From contig JBPCJY010000043.1 of assembly GCA_051004815.1 (NCBI GenBank), positions 1-60,053 on the forward strand: a DNA stretch of 60,053 nucleotides, written 5' to 3'. Positions 33,789-42,575 of the stretch are shown piece by piece; the first letter of the stretch is position 1; every line of letters starts with the position of its first letter. Below the pieces are notes generated by a model, which was given only the letters and a program-made list of their open reading frames with translations, made no database searches and had not been told where the DNA came from. This DNA comes from JBBQXY01 sp051004815 (GTDB taxonomy: Bacteria; Chloroflexota; Ktedonobacteria; Ktedonobacterales; Ktedonobacteraceae). The position numbers were made by a program, and so were the translations under genes.

Positions 33789-33817
33789 TTGACATAGCCC
33801 TAACAATGGCGTACAAT
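33789..33817 (+). promoter_or_regulatory. Promoter of tRNA-Glu
   Basis: Perfect TTGACA (33789-33794), 17-nt spacer, TACAAT (33812-33817). Confidence 0.85.
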
Positions 33818-33836
33818 CACTTCCAGTGACGTGTAC

Positions 33837-33910
33837 GCCTCGTTCGTCTAGTGGCCTAGGACGCCGCCCTTTCAAGGCGGAGATCATGGGTTCGACTCCC
33901 ATACGAGGTA
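33837..33910 (+). tRNA. tRNA-Glu (anticodon TTC)
   Basis: Acceptor arm GCCTCGT/ACGAGGT, anticodon arm CCGCC-CTTTCAA-GGCGG with anticodon TTC, and T arm ATGGG-TTCGACT-CCCAT. The discriminator is A. CCA is not encoded. It has its own promoter and terminator. Confidence 0.95.
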
Positions 33911-33925
33911 CTATTTTGTCGGAGA

Positions 33926-33966
33926 GCCTGGCATACCCACTTATTTTTGGTATGCCAGGCTTCTTT
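33926..33966 (+). terminator. Terminator of tRNA-Glu
   Basis: GCCTGGCATACC (33926-33937) pairs with GGTATGCCAGGC (33949-33960), followed by TTCTTT. Confidence 0.85.
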
Positions 33967-33995
33967 GTGTCGCTTATATCTTCACAGAATGGAGC

Positions 33996-35222
33996 ATGAC
34001 AATGATTAGCGTGGAAGAGGCACTGGCACGAATACTCGCCGAGATTACTCCACTTCCTCTCGCTCAGATACCTCTGGCCGACACACTCGGACTGGTACTG
34101 GCAGAGGATAGTGTGGCACAGGAAGATATGCCACCTTTCGCAAATTCAGCCATGGACGGCTTTGCCTTGCTCAGTCGCGATAGCCAACCACACTCCGGAC
34201 AACCGCCGCGTTTACAGGTCATTGGCAGCGTCGCTGCTGGCTATGTAGCAGAGCAGGAGGTTCGCGCAGGCACCACGATGCGCATTATGACAGGCGCACC
34301 CGTTCCTCCCGGAGCGGATACCGTCATTCAGGTGGAGTTGACGCGTTCAGAAGGACCAGCGAGTGACACGGTAGAGATTTTGGAAGCTGTGCCACCAGGA
34401 AACAATATTCGTCCCGCTGGCGAGGATATGCAGCGCGGCCAGACAATTCTCACGCGTGGCACTGAAATCGGGCCATGGGAAATCGGTGTTCTCGCGACCC
34501 TGGGCCTGGCTACCGTTCCCACCATCCGCCGTCCGCATGTCGCTATCCTTGGCACCGGCGATGAGGTGATTGATGTCGATCAGCCGTTGAGGCCGGGGAA
34601 GATTCGCAACAGCAATAGTTATCTGTTAGAGGCGGCGGTACAAAAAGCGGGCGCGGTACCGCACCGCCTCGGTATTGCCCACGATACGGTAGAGAGCCTG
34701 CGCGAGAAATTTAGCGAGGCGGTACAATACGACCTTATTATTACGTCCGGCGGCGTTTCCGTGGGGGATTTTGACCTGGTCAAGGATATTATGGCGGAGC
34801 AAGGGCAGATCAACTTCTGGCGCATCAATATGCGACCCGGCAAACCTGTAGCGTTCGGACATATCGGCGGCGTACCGTTACTCGGTCTACCAGGGAATCC
34901 GGTCTCTGCCGCGGTGACATTCGAGCTCTTTGGACATCCAGTGATACGTAAGATGCTAGGCCATACCCGTCTATTACGACCACAGGTCGAGGTTATCGTA
35001 GAAGATGGCGTCAGTGACCGCGCTATGCGTCGCCACTATGTTCGCGCTCGTGTCGCATGGCGCGATGGCCATTTTGTCGCCCACACGACCGGCAACCAGG
35101 GTTCCAATATCACCACCTCCCTCTTACACGCGAACGCCTTCGTCATTGTGCCAGAGGGCGGTGTCACCATTGCCCCAGGCGGCACCGCCCAGGCAATGAT
35201 GCTCGATTGGCCGGAAGTCTAA
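33996..35222 (+). CDS. moeA: Molybdopterin molybdenumtransferase MoeA
   Basis: A 408-residue enzyme that inserts molybdate into adenylylated molybdopterin. Family motifs: PPFANSAMDGFAL, GTTMRIMTGAPVPPGADTVI, PAGEDMQRGQ, ILGTGDEV, TSGGVSVGDFD, MRPGKPVAFG and GLPGNPVSA. Four-domain length is normal. ATG 33996 or 34002; GGAG lies close upstream. The mycofactocin precursor gene follows 78 bp on, but a functional tie between the two is not established. Confidence 0.95.
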   Translation: MTMISVEEALARILAEITPLPLAQIPLADTLGLVLAEDSVAQEDMPPFANSAMDGFALLSRDSQPHSGQPPRLQVIGSVAAGYVAEQEVRAGTTMRIMTGAPVPPGADTVIQVELTRSEGPASDTVEILEAVPPGNNIRPAGEDMQRGQTILTRGTEIGPWEIGVLATLGLATVPTIRRPHVAILGTGDEVIDVDQPLRPGKIRNSNSYLLEAAVQKAGAVPHRLGIAHDTVESLREKFSEAVQYDLIITSGGVSVGDFDLVKDIMAEQGQINFWRINMRPGKPVAFGHIGGVPLLGLPGNPVSAAVTFELFGHPVIRKMLGHTRLLRPQVEVIVEDGVSDRAMRRHYVRARVAWRDGHFVAHTTGNQGSNITTSLLHANAFVIVPEGGVTIAPGGTAQAMMLDWPEV

Positions 35223-35300
35223 TCTTGTACCAACTCCTCCAAAGATGATATGCTTACATACAAACCTATACCGTTGCAGACACAAAGAGAGGAAATCCCG

Positions 35301-35522
35301 ATGGCTATTAGACCGTCTCTCCCCAACGACGAAGGAATCACCACTGTAGAACCCCTTTCTGAGCAGGAGCAGGTCGCTGCTCCTATCATGGAAGAAAGCG
35401 GAGACCAGCCAGCCTCAATTGACACAACACCGCCATCGGAAGATGTACCCCAGGAGGATGAGATCGAGGAAGAACTTATCATCGAAGATTTCACCATTGA
35501 TGGCATCTGTGGTGTCTACTAG
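35301..35522 (+). CDS. mftA: Mycofactocin precursor peptide MftA
   Basis: A 73-residue, very acidic peptide ending EDFTIDGICGVY. The C-terminal IDGICGVY is the hallmark of MftA, whose last Val-Tyr pair is decarboxylated and cross-linked by the radical SAM enzyme MftC with MftB, then freed by MftE to build the redox cofactor mycofactocin. GAGAGGAAA precedes ATG 35301. The leader is longer than the actinobacterial one (about 30 residues). None of mftB, C, D, E or F is in the window. The gene overlaps the following mycofactocin-type SDR gene. Confidence 0.9.
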   Translation: MAIRPSLPNDEGITTVEPLSEQEQVAAPIMEESGDQPASIDTTPPSEDVPQEDEIEEELIIEDFTIDGICGVY

Positions 35523-36354
35523 CGTACGTTTTTCCGAGCAGGTCGTCTTTATCACTGGCGCAGCCCATGGCATGGGGAGAGCGCACGCGCTGGCCTTTGC
35601 CCGCGCCGGGGCGAAGCTTGTCCTCTGCGATGCTTGCCGTCAATATACAACGGTGCCTTATCCCATGGCCCAACCAGAAGAGCTGGCATCACTCGCCACA
35701 GAGATAGCGGAAATGGGGCGTCCCGTCATCGCGAAACAGGTTGATATCACAAATCTGGCAGCCATGCAAGCATTGCAAGAGCAAGCGCGGCAAGAGCTTG
35801 GCCCCATCGATATCGTGGTAGCCAACGCTGGCCTCTATTCGTTCGCCCCAAGTTGGGAGCTGAGCGAGGAACAGTGGGACGAAACCGTCAACGTTGACCT
35901 GAAAGGCGTCTGGATTACCTGCAAAGTCTGTATCCCTGACATGTTGCAACGACGCGGTGGCAAAATTATCTGTATTGCCTCAACCGCCGCCGTGAAAGGC
36001 ATGGCAAACCTGGCGCACTATGTTGCCGCCAAACATGGCGTACTGGGACTCGTCAAAACGCTGGCTATCGAACTGGCTCCTTATAACGTCAACGTAAATG
36101 CAGTTTGCCCAACTAGCGTCGATACCGTCATGTGTCGCAACCAGGCCCTCTACGATATCTTCGCGGGTGGTCCAGGCCCCCAGGCTACCGAAGAACACAT
36201 GCTTGCTTTGATGAACCAACTCAACCTCTTCCCCGACCGCGACCTTTTACCGCCGGAGGCCGTGAGTGCAGCCGTGCTCTGGCTGGCCTCAAACGAGGCA
36301 CGGCACATAACTGGCTGCGCCTTACCCGTGGATGCAGGTTATTTGACGAGGTAA
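35500..36354 (+). CDS. Mycofactocin-coupled SDR family oxidoreductase
   Basis: A 284-residue short-chain dehydrogenase. NAD site FITGAAHGMGRAHALAFA, then a roughly 20-residue insertion after the second strand (CRQYTTVPYPMAQPEELA), typical of mycofactocin SDRs that hold NAD tightly and pass electrons to mycofactocin. Catalytic Ser in CIASTAA and YxxxK in HYVAAKHG. It likely oxidises a secondary or bulky alcohol. ATG 35500 overlaps the mftA end by 23 nt (GTG 35509 or 35512 also possible), implying translational coupling. Confidence 0.88.
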   Translation: MASVVSTSVRFSEQVVFITGAAHGMGRAHALAFARAGAKLVLCDACRQYTTVPYPMAQPEELASLATEIAEMGRPVIAKQVDITNLAAMQALQEQARQELGPIDIVVANAGLYSFAPSWELSEEQWDETVNVDLKGVWITCKVCIPDMLQRRGGKIICIASTAAVKGMANLAHYVAAKHGVLGLVKTLAIELAPYNVNVNAVCPTSVDTVMCRNQALYDIFAGGPGPQATEEHMLALMNQLNLFPDRDLLPPEAVSAAVLWLASNEARHITGCALPVDAGYLTR

Positions 36355-36446
36355 CTTTTGACGGGCAACTTTCGTATATGATAGCATACAACGTCCTTTC
36401 GATATTTTTGTTTACCTACAGATCACCCAGGGGAGAATTTTCATCG

Positions 36447-37553
36447 ATGAAGACACGAACCGCAGTTCTGTACACGCCAGGCGAACCTATCCGCGTTGAA
36501 GAGATCGAGCTTGATCCGCCCAAAGAGCATGAAGTTCAGGTACGTATGGTTGCCGCCGGCATCTGCCATTCGGACTACCACATGGTATCAGGCGAATTAC
36601 CCGGCTATCTGCCCATGGCTCTGGGTCATGAAGGGGCTGGCGTTGTAGAGGAAGTCGGCCCGCAAGTCACCAACTGCAAGCCGGGGGATCACGTTATTTT
36701 AAGTTGGATACCCTCGTGTGGCAAATGCTATTATTGCGTCTCTGGCCACAGCAATCTATGTAATCTTGGTGCCGGTACGCTCATGGGACCATTACTTGAT
36801 GGAACCTTCCGCATGCACAACGGTGCTGCCAACATCGGACAATTCTGCCTTGTTGGCTCTTTCAGCGAGCGCACGATTGTCTCTGATATGTCACTGGTCG
36901 TCATTGACAAAGAATATGCTCTTAACCGCGCTGTGTTGGTTGGTTGTGGCGTCCCCACGGGGGTTGGAGCGGTCATCCATCGCGCCAGGGTCGTGCCAGG
37001 GAGCACCGTGATGGTGATCGGTTGCGGCGGTATTGGCATAAACATCGTACAAGGGGCAGCCCTGGCCGGTGCGCGTATGATTATCGCCGTCGATATTCAC
37101 GATTGGAAACTGGAAAAAGCAAAAGAGTTCGGGGCAACCCACACCGTCAATGCACGCAACGAAGACCCGGTCGCGAAAGCGATGGAATTGACGTGGGGCC
37201 TTGGCGTCGATTACGCCTTTGAAGCCATTGCCACCCCTGAAACGATTGGGCAGGCCGCCGCCGCAACCGGTAAGAACAGTACAATTGTCGTAGTTGGTCT
37301 AACGCCAGCCACCGCCCAATCCATACCCATTTCACCATTGATGCTCGTGCTCTACCAAAAAACGTTGATGGGTACGCTCTACGGCGACTCACAGCCGCTC
37401 AACGATATCCCCAACCTGCTGAAAATGTACAAAGTAGGCAAAATCAAGCTCGACGAGCTGGTCTCACGCACCTACACCCTCGACCAGATCAACGAAGCCT
37501 ATGCCGATCTCATTGGCGGTCGCATCATCCGTGGCGTGGTTGAATTTTCATAA
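36447..37553 (+). CDS. NDMA-dependent-type zinc alcohol dehydrogenase
   Basis: A 368-residue medium-chain dehydrogenase. Catalytic zinc ligands lie in AGICHSDYH, GHEGAG and GCGVPTG; the structural zinc site is CGKCYYCVSGHSNLC; the NAD site is VIGCGGIG. It resembles the nicotinoprotein (NDMA-dependent) alcohol dehydrogenases that depend on mycofactocin, consistent with the adjacent mftA and SDR. ATG 36447 follows GGGGAG; the frame is open far upstream inside the SDR gene and is a shadow there. Confidence 0.88.
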   Translation: MKTRTAVLYTPGEPIRVEEIELDPPKEHEVQVRMVAAGICHSDYHMVSGELPGYLPMALGHEGAGVVEEVGPQVTNCKPGDHVILSWIPSCGKCYYCVSGHSNLCNLGAGTLMGPLLDGTFRMHNGAANIGQFCLVGSFSERTIVSDMSLVVIDKEYALNRAVLVGCGVPTGVGAVIHRARVVPGSTVMVIGCGGIGINIVQGAALAGARMIIAVDIHDWKLEKAKEFGATHTVNARNEDPVAKAMELTWGLGVDYAFEAIATPETIGQAAAATGKNSTIVVVGLTPATAQSIPISPLMLVLYQKTLMGTLYGDSQPLNDIPNLLKMYKVGKIKLDELVSRTYTLDQINEAYADLIGGRIIRGVVEFS

Positions 37554-37646
37554 GCCAGCGTAGGGGCCGGTTTACCGCGCCCACCGCCGATTTATCGGCC
37601 CGTATCCTTGCCCTTCTCTGCTTCACGCCAACAAAAAGGAGTTTTC

Positions 37647-38777
37647 ATGTCAGTTAATACAGTTGACCCACGCTTGAACCCCTATACGCGCTATAAAACC
37701 ATGCGTGAGTCACAACCCGTGTACTACAACGAAATGGTCAGAATGTGGGAGATATTCTGCTACAACGACGTTCAGCGCGTACTCTCCGAGCATGCCACAT
37801 TTTCCTCTGAGTTCATAGGTGGTGGCCCATTCGGTGCAAGCCTCATTTCTATGGACCCACCACGGCATCGCCAGTTACGCACTATCGTGACCCAGGCCTT
37901 CACGCCGCGCACTATCGCACAACTCGCGCCACGCGTTACCGCAATCGTCAACGAACTGCTGGACGCCGTACAGGAAAAGGGAACGATGGATGTCATCGAC
38001 GACTTCGCCTATCCACTGCCTGTCACCGTCATCGCGGAACTACTCGGCATCCCGCCAGCCGAACGCGACCGCTTCCGACTGTGGTCAAACACGCTCGTAG
38101 GCTCTTCCCCAGGTTCCGGTGGTAATCCAGAGACGGAGATGCGCGAATACTTCCTGGCGATGATCGAAAAGCGGCGCAAGGAACCCAAAAATGACCTCAT
38201 CAGTGCGCTGTTAGCAGCACAGATTGATAACGAGCATCTCAGCATGATAGAAGTGTTGGGCTTCTGTTTCCTCTTGCTCGTCGCTGGTAACGAGACAACG
38301 ACGAACCTGATCGGCAATGCCTTCATCTGTTTCGATGAACACCCCGAGGCCTGGCAACAGTTACTAGCCGAACCAGCCCTTGTGCCTTCCGCCATCGAGG
38401 AAGTTTTGCGCTATATCTCGCCCGTCCAATCAATGTTCCGCGTCACCACGACCGACACCGTTATTGGCGGTCAAACGATACCAGCCCAAAGCCGCTTGCT
38501 AGCCTGGATAGCTTCAGCCAATCGCGACGAATCCCAATTCCCAGATGCCGATACCTTCGATATCCGGCGTGCGCCCAACCGCCACATCGCCTTTGGACAC
38601 GGCATCCACTTCTGCCTGGGAGCACCGCTAGCACGTCTGGAAGCCAAAATTGCCTTCGAGACAATCGGCCAAAGGTTAAAAAACATACAACTCACACGAG
38701 AGGTACCCTTAGAACGCACAAATAGCTACTTCCTCTACGGCATAAAGCACTTACCAATTACTTTTATGTCACAGTAA
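37647..38777 (+). CDS. Cytochrome P450
   Basis: A 376-residue soluble bacterial P450. I-helix AGNETTTNLIGNA, K-helix EEVLRYISP (ExxR), and heme ligand loop FGHGIHFCLGAPLARLEA with Cys at about residue 323. The ribosome site AAGGAG precedes ATG 37647. Substrate unknown; the next-door dehydrogenases suggest it makes a hydroxyl group that they oxidise. No ferredoxin or reductase gene is adjacent. Confidence 0.92.
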   Translation: MSVNTVDPRLNPYTRYKTMRESQPVYYNEMVRMWEIFCYNDVQRVLSEHATFSSEFIGGGPFGASLISMDPPRHRQLRTIVTQAFTPRTIAQLAPRVTAIVNELLDAVQEKGTMDVIDDFAYPLPVTVIAELLGIPPAERDRFRLWSNTLVGSSPGSGGNPETEMREYFLAMIEKRRKEPKNDLISALLAAQIDNEHLSMIEVLGFCFLLLVAGNETTTNLIGNAFICFDEHPEAWQQLLAEPALVPSAIEEVLRYISPVQSMFRVTTTDTVIGGQTIPAQSRLLAWIASANRDESQFPDADTFDIRRAPNRHIAFGHGIHFCLGAPLARLEAKIAFETIGQRLKNIQLTREVPLERTNSYFLYGIKHLPITFMSQ

Positions 38778-38794
38778 TTGAAGGGCAAGCGATC

Positions 38795-39391
38795 ATGCGT
38801 TTACCACAACAGATGAGCGTGGATGAGTGGCGAGAGCTAGAGCGAACCAGCCACGACAGCAAGCATGAATATATAGATGGGCGGGTCTATGCCATGTCGG
38901 GAGGAGGTTTGGCTCATTCGCGCATTGCTCTTAACGCGTGTAATGCACTGGAAAGTGCGCTCTCGGCAGCGGGAAAGCCTTGCTTTGTCTACAACTCGGA
39001 CGCTGCTGTGCGCCTCTCCTCGCGACGCTACACCTATCCTGATGCCTCGGTGACATGCGACGACCGAGACCAGCCGACTCCTGACAAAATAGAGATACAA
39101 TCCCCTGGCGTCATTGTTGAAGTGCTTTCAGCTTCCACCGAAGCCTACGACCGAGGGGAGAAGTTCGGCTATTATCGCTCCTGTCCCCATGTGCAAGAGT
39201 ATGTCCTTATTGCGACAAAGTATCAGACTATCGAAGTCTTTCGTCGTACCACCCCTCGCTGGACCTACGATGCCTACGAGCCAGGCGATGAGATAGAGCT
39301 TACTAGTCTTGCTATCCGCTTGCCACTAGCTACACTCTATAGAAATGCCGGCGTTCCAGCAACACTCAACGCTCCCGAAGGCGAAGTATAG
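38795..39391 (+). CDS. Uma2-family (DUF820) putative endonuclease
   Basis: A 198-residue PD-(D/E)XK-fold protein: MSVDEWRELERTSHDSKHEYIDGRVYAM, then YPDASVTCDD and VIVEVLSASTEAYDRGEKFGYYR, which supply the Asp and Glu-x-Leu-Ser residues of the Uma2 family. These genes are multicopy in Chloroflexota and Cyanobacteria; their role is unknown. It starts 18 bp after the P450 gene with AAGGG upstream, but a link to the oxidation pathway is unlikely. Confidence 0.85.
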   Translation: MRLPQQMSVDEWRELERTSHDSKHEYIDGRVYAMSGGGLAHSRIALNACNALESALSAAGKPCFVYNSDAAVRLSSRRYTYPDASVTCDDRDQPTPDKIEIQSPGVIVEVLSASTEAYDRGEKFGYYRSCPHVQEYVLIATKYQTIEVFRRTTPRWTYDAYEPGDEIELTSLAIRLPLATLYRNAGVPATLNAPEGEV

Positions 39392-39396
39392 ACTAA

Positions 39397-39432
39397 GGTT
39401 GTAGGAACGCAATTCAATGCGCCCCTACAACC
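39397..39432. repeat. Near-perfect 36-bp palindrome between convergent genes
   Basis: GGTTGTAGG (39397-39405) is inverted as CCTACAACC (39424-39432), with partly matching inner bases (CGCAATT/AATGCG). Related GTAGGGGC and TTGCGTCCCTA words occur at 37562, 45150 and 46940, suggesting a dispersed intergenic repeat family that may act as terminators. Confidence 0.6.
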
Positions 39433-39459
39433 GCTAATCGAACTGCTATGACCTCTCCC

Positions 39460-41070
39460 CTATTGCCCGCTAGCAGCTTGAGCTCCTTGCGTTTCACCTA
39501 CCGTCACCCGTCCCCTGAGCAGGTCAGCGGCCTTCTCGGCGATCATGATAGTGGGAGCGTTAGTGTTACCGTTGACGATAGTTGGCATGATAGAGGCGTC
39601 AATGACGCGCAAGCCCTCTACTCCGCGCACGCGCAACTGCTCATCGACTACAGCCTGCTCGTCTTGGCCCATCTTACAGGTGCCAACCGGATGGTAGAGC
39701 GTTTCAGCACTGCTACGAATATACGCGACAAGCTCCTCATCGCTCTGCACCTGTCGCCCTGGCAGCATTTCCTCGCCACGGAATGGGTCAAAGGCTTTGG
39801 CTTGGGCCAGGCGACGAGCCAGCTTTATCCCTTCAACGAGAACTTGTAGATCGGCCTCGCTAGCCATGTAGTTGCCAGAGATAGCAGGATGCTGCGTCGG
39901 ATCGGTTGAGCGTAAAGACAGGCGACCACTACTCTGCGGACTGACGAGCGTCGGTCCAACGGTAAAGCCATGTCCTTCGGGCGCGGTAAAGCCATGATTA
40001 ATGTAGTAGACAGGAGCGAAATGGTATTGCAAATTCGGCTCCGGCAGATCGGACCTAGTTTTGATGAAGGCACCCGATTCCGCGACATTCGAGGTGAATG
40101 GCCCGCTCTGGTGGTCCATGTACTCTTGCATATTCTCCGCGGTCTCAAGTCCGTAGAGCGAGACAGGCTGCGTAGAAGCGTAGCACACACTGACAAACGG
40201 ATGATCCAACAAATTTCCACCCACGCCCGGCAGATCTGCCACAACGTTGATGCCCATTGAGCGCAAATGATTGGCGGGTCCAACACCGGAGAGCAGCAAC
40301 ACTTGTGGGGAGTTGACCGCTCCGCCAGAAAGAATGACCTCTTTGTTGACACGAACCTGCTCCTCCACACCATCTTTGAGGTACGCGATACCAACGGCGC
40401 GTGTACCCTCGAAGAGTATCTTGCTGACCAGAGCCTGCGTCTGCAAGGTCAGATTGGGACGGCTCAGTGCTGGATGCAGATACCCGACTGCTGCACTATG
40501 ACGCCGCCCCTGCTTCTGTGTCACCTGGTATTTGCCGAACCCCTCTTGCGAAGCACCATTAAAATCGTCGTTTTTGGGCCAGCCCAGCTCTATACCAGCC
40601 TCGATGAAAGCCTCAGAGAGCGGACCAGTATAGGGCCGATCCATCACATTGAGCGGGCCACCGCTGCCATGATACTCCGAGGGGCCACGTTCCTGGTTCT
40701 CAGCTTTCTTGAAATAGGGTAGCACATCGGCATAGCTCCAACCTTCGTTGCCCAACTCGCGCCAATGGTCATAGTCATAGCGATTGCCACGAATATAAAT
40801 CATTGCATTGATGGAACTGGAACCGCCGAGCATCTTGCCGCGTGGCCAGTAGAGCTTGCGATGATTGAGGTGCGGCTCCTCATCTGTGTAGTAGGCCCAA
40901 TCGCGGGCTGTTTGAAACATTTTACTAAAGGCGACTGGGATATGTATCTCCTGGGCATCATCCGGGCCACCGGCTTCAAGAAGAAGGACAGTTGTCTGAG
41001 GGTCTTCGGTCAGGCGATCAGCGAGTACACAACCTGCGGAACCTGCTCCGACGATGACATAATCGTACAT
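39460..41070 (-). CDS. GMC-family flavin alcohol dehydrogenase (AlkJ/choline dehydrogenase-like)
   Basis: A 536-residue FAD enzyme. FAD site DYVIVGAGSAGCVLADRL, GMC signature WPRGKMLGGSSSINAMIY, second signature GGAVNSPQVLLLSGVGPA, and the active-site HPVGTCKMG region with NTNAPTIMIAEKAADLL. It oxidises primary alcohols to aldehydes and feeds the respiratory chain. GAAAGGAAAC precedes ATG 41070. It is divergent from the thiolase operon. A GMC enzyme (MftG) is part of some mycofactocin loci, but this one looks closer to AlkJ. Confidence 0.9.
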   Translation of the reverse strand: MYDYVIVGAGSAGCVLADRLTEDPQTTVLLLEAGGPDDAQEIHIPVAFSKMFQTARDWAYYTDEEPHLNHRKLYWPRGKMLGGSSSINAMIYIRGNRYDYDHWRELGNEGWSYADVLPYFKKAENQERGPSEYHGSGGPLNVMDRPYTGPLSEAFIEAGIELGWPKNDDFNGASQEGFGKYQVTQKQGRRHSAAVGYLHPALSRPNLTLQTQALVSKILFEGTRAVGIAYLKDGVEEQVRVNKEVILSGGAVNSPQVLLLSGVGPANHLRSMGINVVADLPGVGGNLLDHPFVSVCYASTQPVSLYGLETAENMQEYMDHQSGPFTSNVAESGAFIKTRSDLPEPNLQYHFAPVYYINHGFTAPEGHGFTVGPTLVSPQSSGRLSLRSTDPTQHPAISGNYMASEADLQVLVEGIKLARRLAQAKAFDPFRGEEMLPGRQVQSDEELVAYIRSSAETLYHPVGTCKMGQDEQAVVDEQLRVRGVEGLRVIDASIMPTIVNGNTNAPTIMIAEKAADLLRGRVTVGETQGAQAASGQ

Positions 41071-41334
41071 GCTAGTTTCCTTTCATCAGCGAATGTCTCA
41101 GGTGTTCAGCGATCCGGTGCTGAACACCAGGAAGACGTGTGAGCATAAACGCATCCTTATTCCCAAAACATAGTGTACCATATCAAACACATTCTTCGTC
41201 CTATACTCAACTGCTGAACAAACCAGCTAGCCCTTGCAGTTCCTCAGCTATTTCTCGTACAATAACCAATACAAAAACGAAATGTCCCCCTATTGCTACC
41301 ACGAAAACGAGATTACCGCTAAATAGATGGAGGA

Positions 41335-41380
41335 ATATCCGCTACCCACCATAAGAGAACTAGCAGTGTGGTGCGGATAT
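41335..41380. promoter_or_regulatory. Inverted repeat in the divergent GMC/thiolase control region
   Basis: ATATCCGC (41335-41342) is repeated inverted as GCGGATAT (41373-41380), with CCACC/GTGGT just inside. It lies 20 bp before the thiolase start; it is either a regulator site or a leader hairpin that could reach the ribosome site. The remaining 330-bp gap shows no gene. Confidence 0.45.
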
Positions 41381-41400
41381 CTACTAAAAAGGAGCCGAAC

Positions 41401-42570
41401 ATGCCACAACGTGAAGCAGTTATTGTTGAAGCCATGCGTACCGCCATTGGTCGCCGCAATGGGCGTTTGAAGGATTGGCACCCGGTTGATTTACAGGCCC
41501 AGGTGCTGGCAGCCCTGGTGCGGCGCACTGGCCTTGACCCCGCCCTGGTAGAAGATGTCATCATTGGCTGCGTCAGCCAGGTGGGAGAGCAAAGCTTGAA
41601 TGTCGGACGCAATGCCGCTCTCGCCGCCGGTTTTCCAGAGTCGGTACCAGGCACAACCGTTGATCGTCAGTGTGGCTCAAGCCAGCAGGCCATCCATTTC
41701 GCGGCCCAGGGCGTTATCAGTGGAGCCTATGATATCGCGATAGCCGGTGGTGTCGAAGTGATGACAAGAGTTCCAATGGGTGCTTCCTATACACAAGGCC
41801 CAGGCGTACCATTCGGCAGCCTGATGATTCACCGCTACGACAACAAACTCGTCCACCAGGGCATCAGTGCCGATTTAGTAGCGCATAAGTGGGAACTGAA
41901 CCGAGAGGACCTGGATGCCTTTAGCCTTGAAAGCCATCGTCGCGCCGCGCAAGCCACGGCAGAGGGACGTTTCAGTAGCCAGATTGTGCCGATTACAGTG
42001 CAGAACGAGGATGGCAGTAGCAGCATCTTTGACAAGGATGAGGGCATTCGCACCGATACCAGCCTGGAGAAACTCGCTAGCCTCAAACCAGCCTTCAAGC
42101 CCGATGGACTGATTACGGCAGGCAACTCCTCGCAAATCAGCGATGGCGCGGCAGCCGTCCTCATCATGGAACGCGGCACCGCCGAACGACTGGGACTGCG
42201 ACCACGCGCACGCTTTGTCTCCTTCTCAGTGGCTGGCGATAATCCCATCCTCATGCTCACCGCCCCCATTCCCGCCACTGCCAAAGTCCTTGCACGAGCA
42301 GGTCTCACGCTCGACCAGATTGACCTGATCGAGATCAACGAAGCGTTTGCCAGTGTTGTCCTGGCTTGGCAACGTGAAACCGGTGCGGACCTCCATCGCG
42401 TCAACGTCAACGGCGGCGCGGTGGCTGTAGGACATCCACTGGGAGCTTCCGGCGCACGCCTGACCACCGTCTTACTGCATGAATTGGAACGCAGCGGCGG
42501 TCGCTATGGTCTGCAAACCATCTGCGAAGGCGGCGGCATGGCCAATGGCATGATTATTGAAAGGATATAG
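41401..42570 (+). CDS. Acetyl-CoA C-acyltransferase (thiolase)
   Basis: A 389-residue thiolase. The nucleophile Cys91 is in VDRQCGSSQQA; NEAFASV, His345 in GHPLGASGAR and Cys375 in ICEGGGMANG complete the active site. Its N-terminus (REAVIVEAMRTAIGRRNGRL) resembles the FadA5/steroid-type group found in actinobacterial degradation clusters. It cleaves 3-ketoacyl-CoA. AAGGAG precedes ATG 41401. It heads an operon with two acyl-CoA dehydrogenases (5 nt between genes). Confidence 0.92.
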   Translation: MPQREAVIVEAMRTAIGRRNGRLKDWHPVDLQAQVLAALVRRTGLDPALVEDVIIGCVSQVGEQSLNVGRNAALAAGFPESVPGTTVDRQCGSSQQAIHFAAQGVISGAYDIAIAGGVEVMTRVPMGASYTQGPGVPFGSLMIHRYDNKLVHQGISADLVAHKWELNREDLDAFSLESHRRAAQATAEGRFSSQIVPITVQNEDGSSSIFDKDEGIRTDTSLEKLASLKPAFKPDGLITAGNSSQISDGAAAVLIMERGTAERLGLRPRARFVSFSVAGDNPILMLTAPIPATAKVLARAGLTLDQIDLIEINEAFASVVLAWQRETGADLHRVNVNGGAVAVGHPLGASGARLTTVLLHELERSGGRYGLQTICEGGGMANGMIIERI

Positions 42571-42575
42571 GTTCT

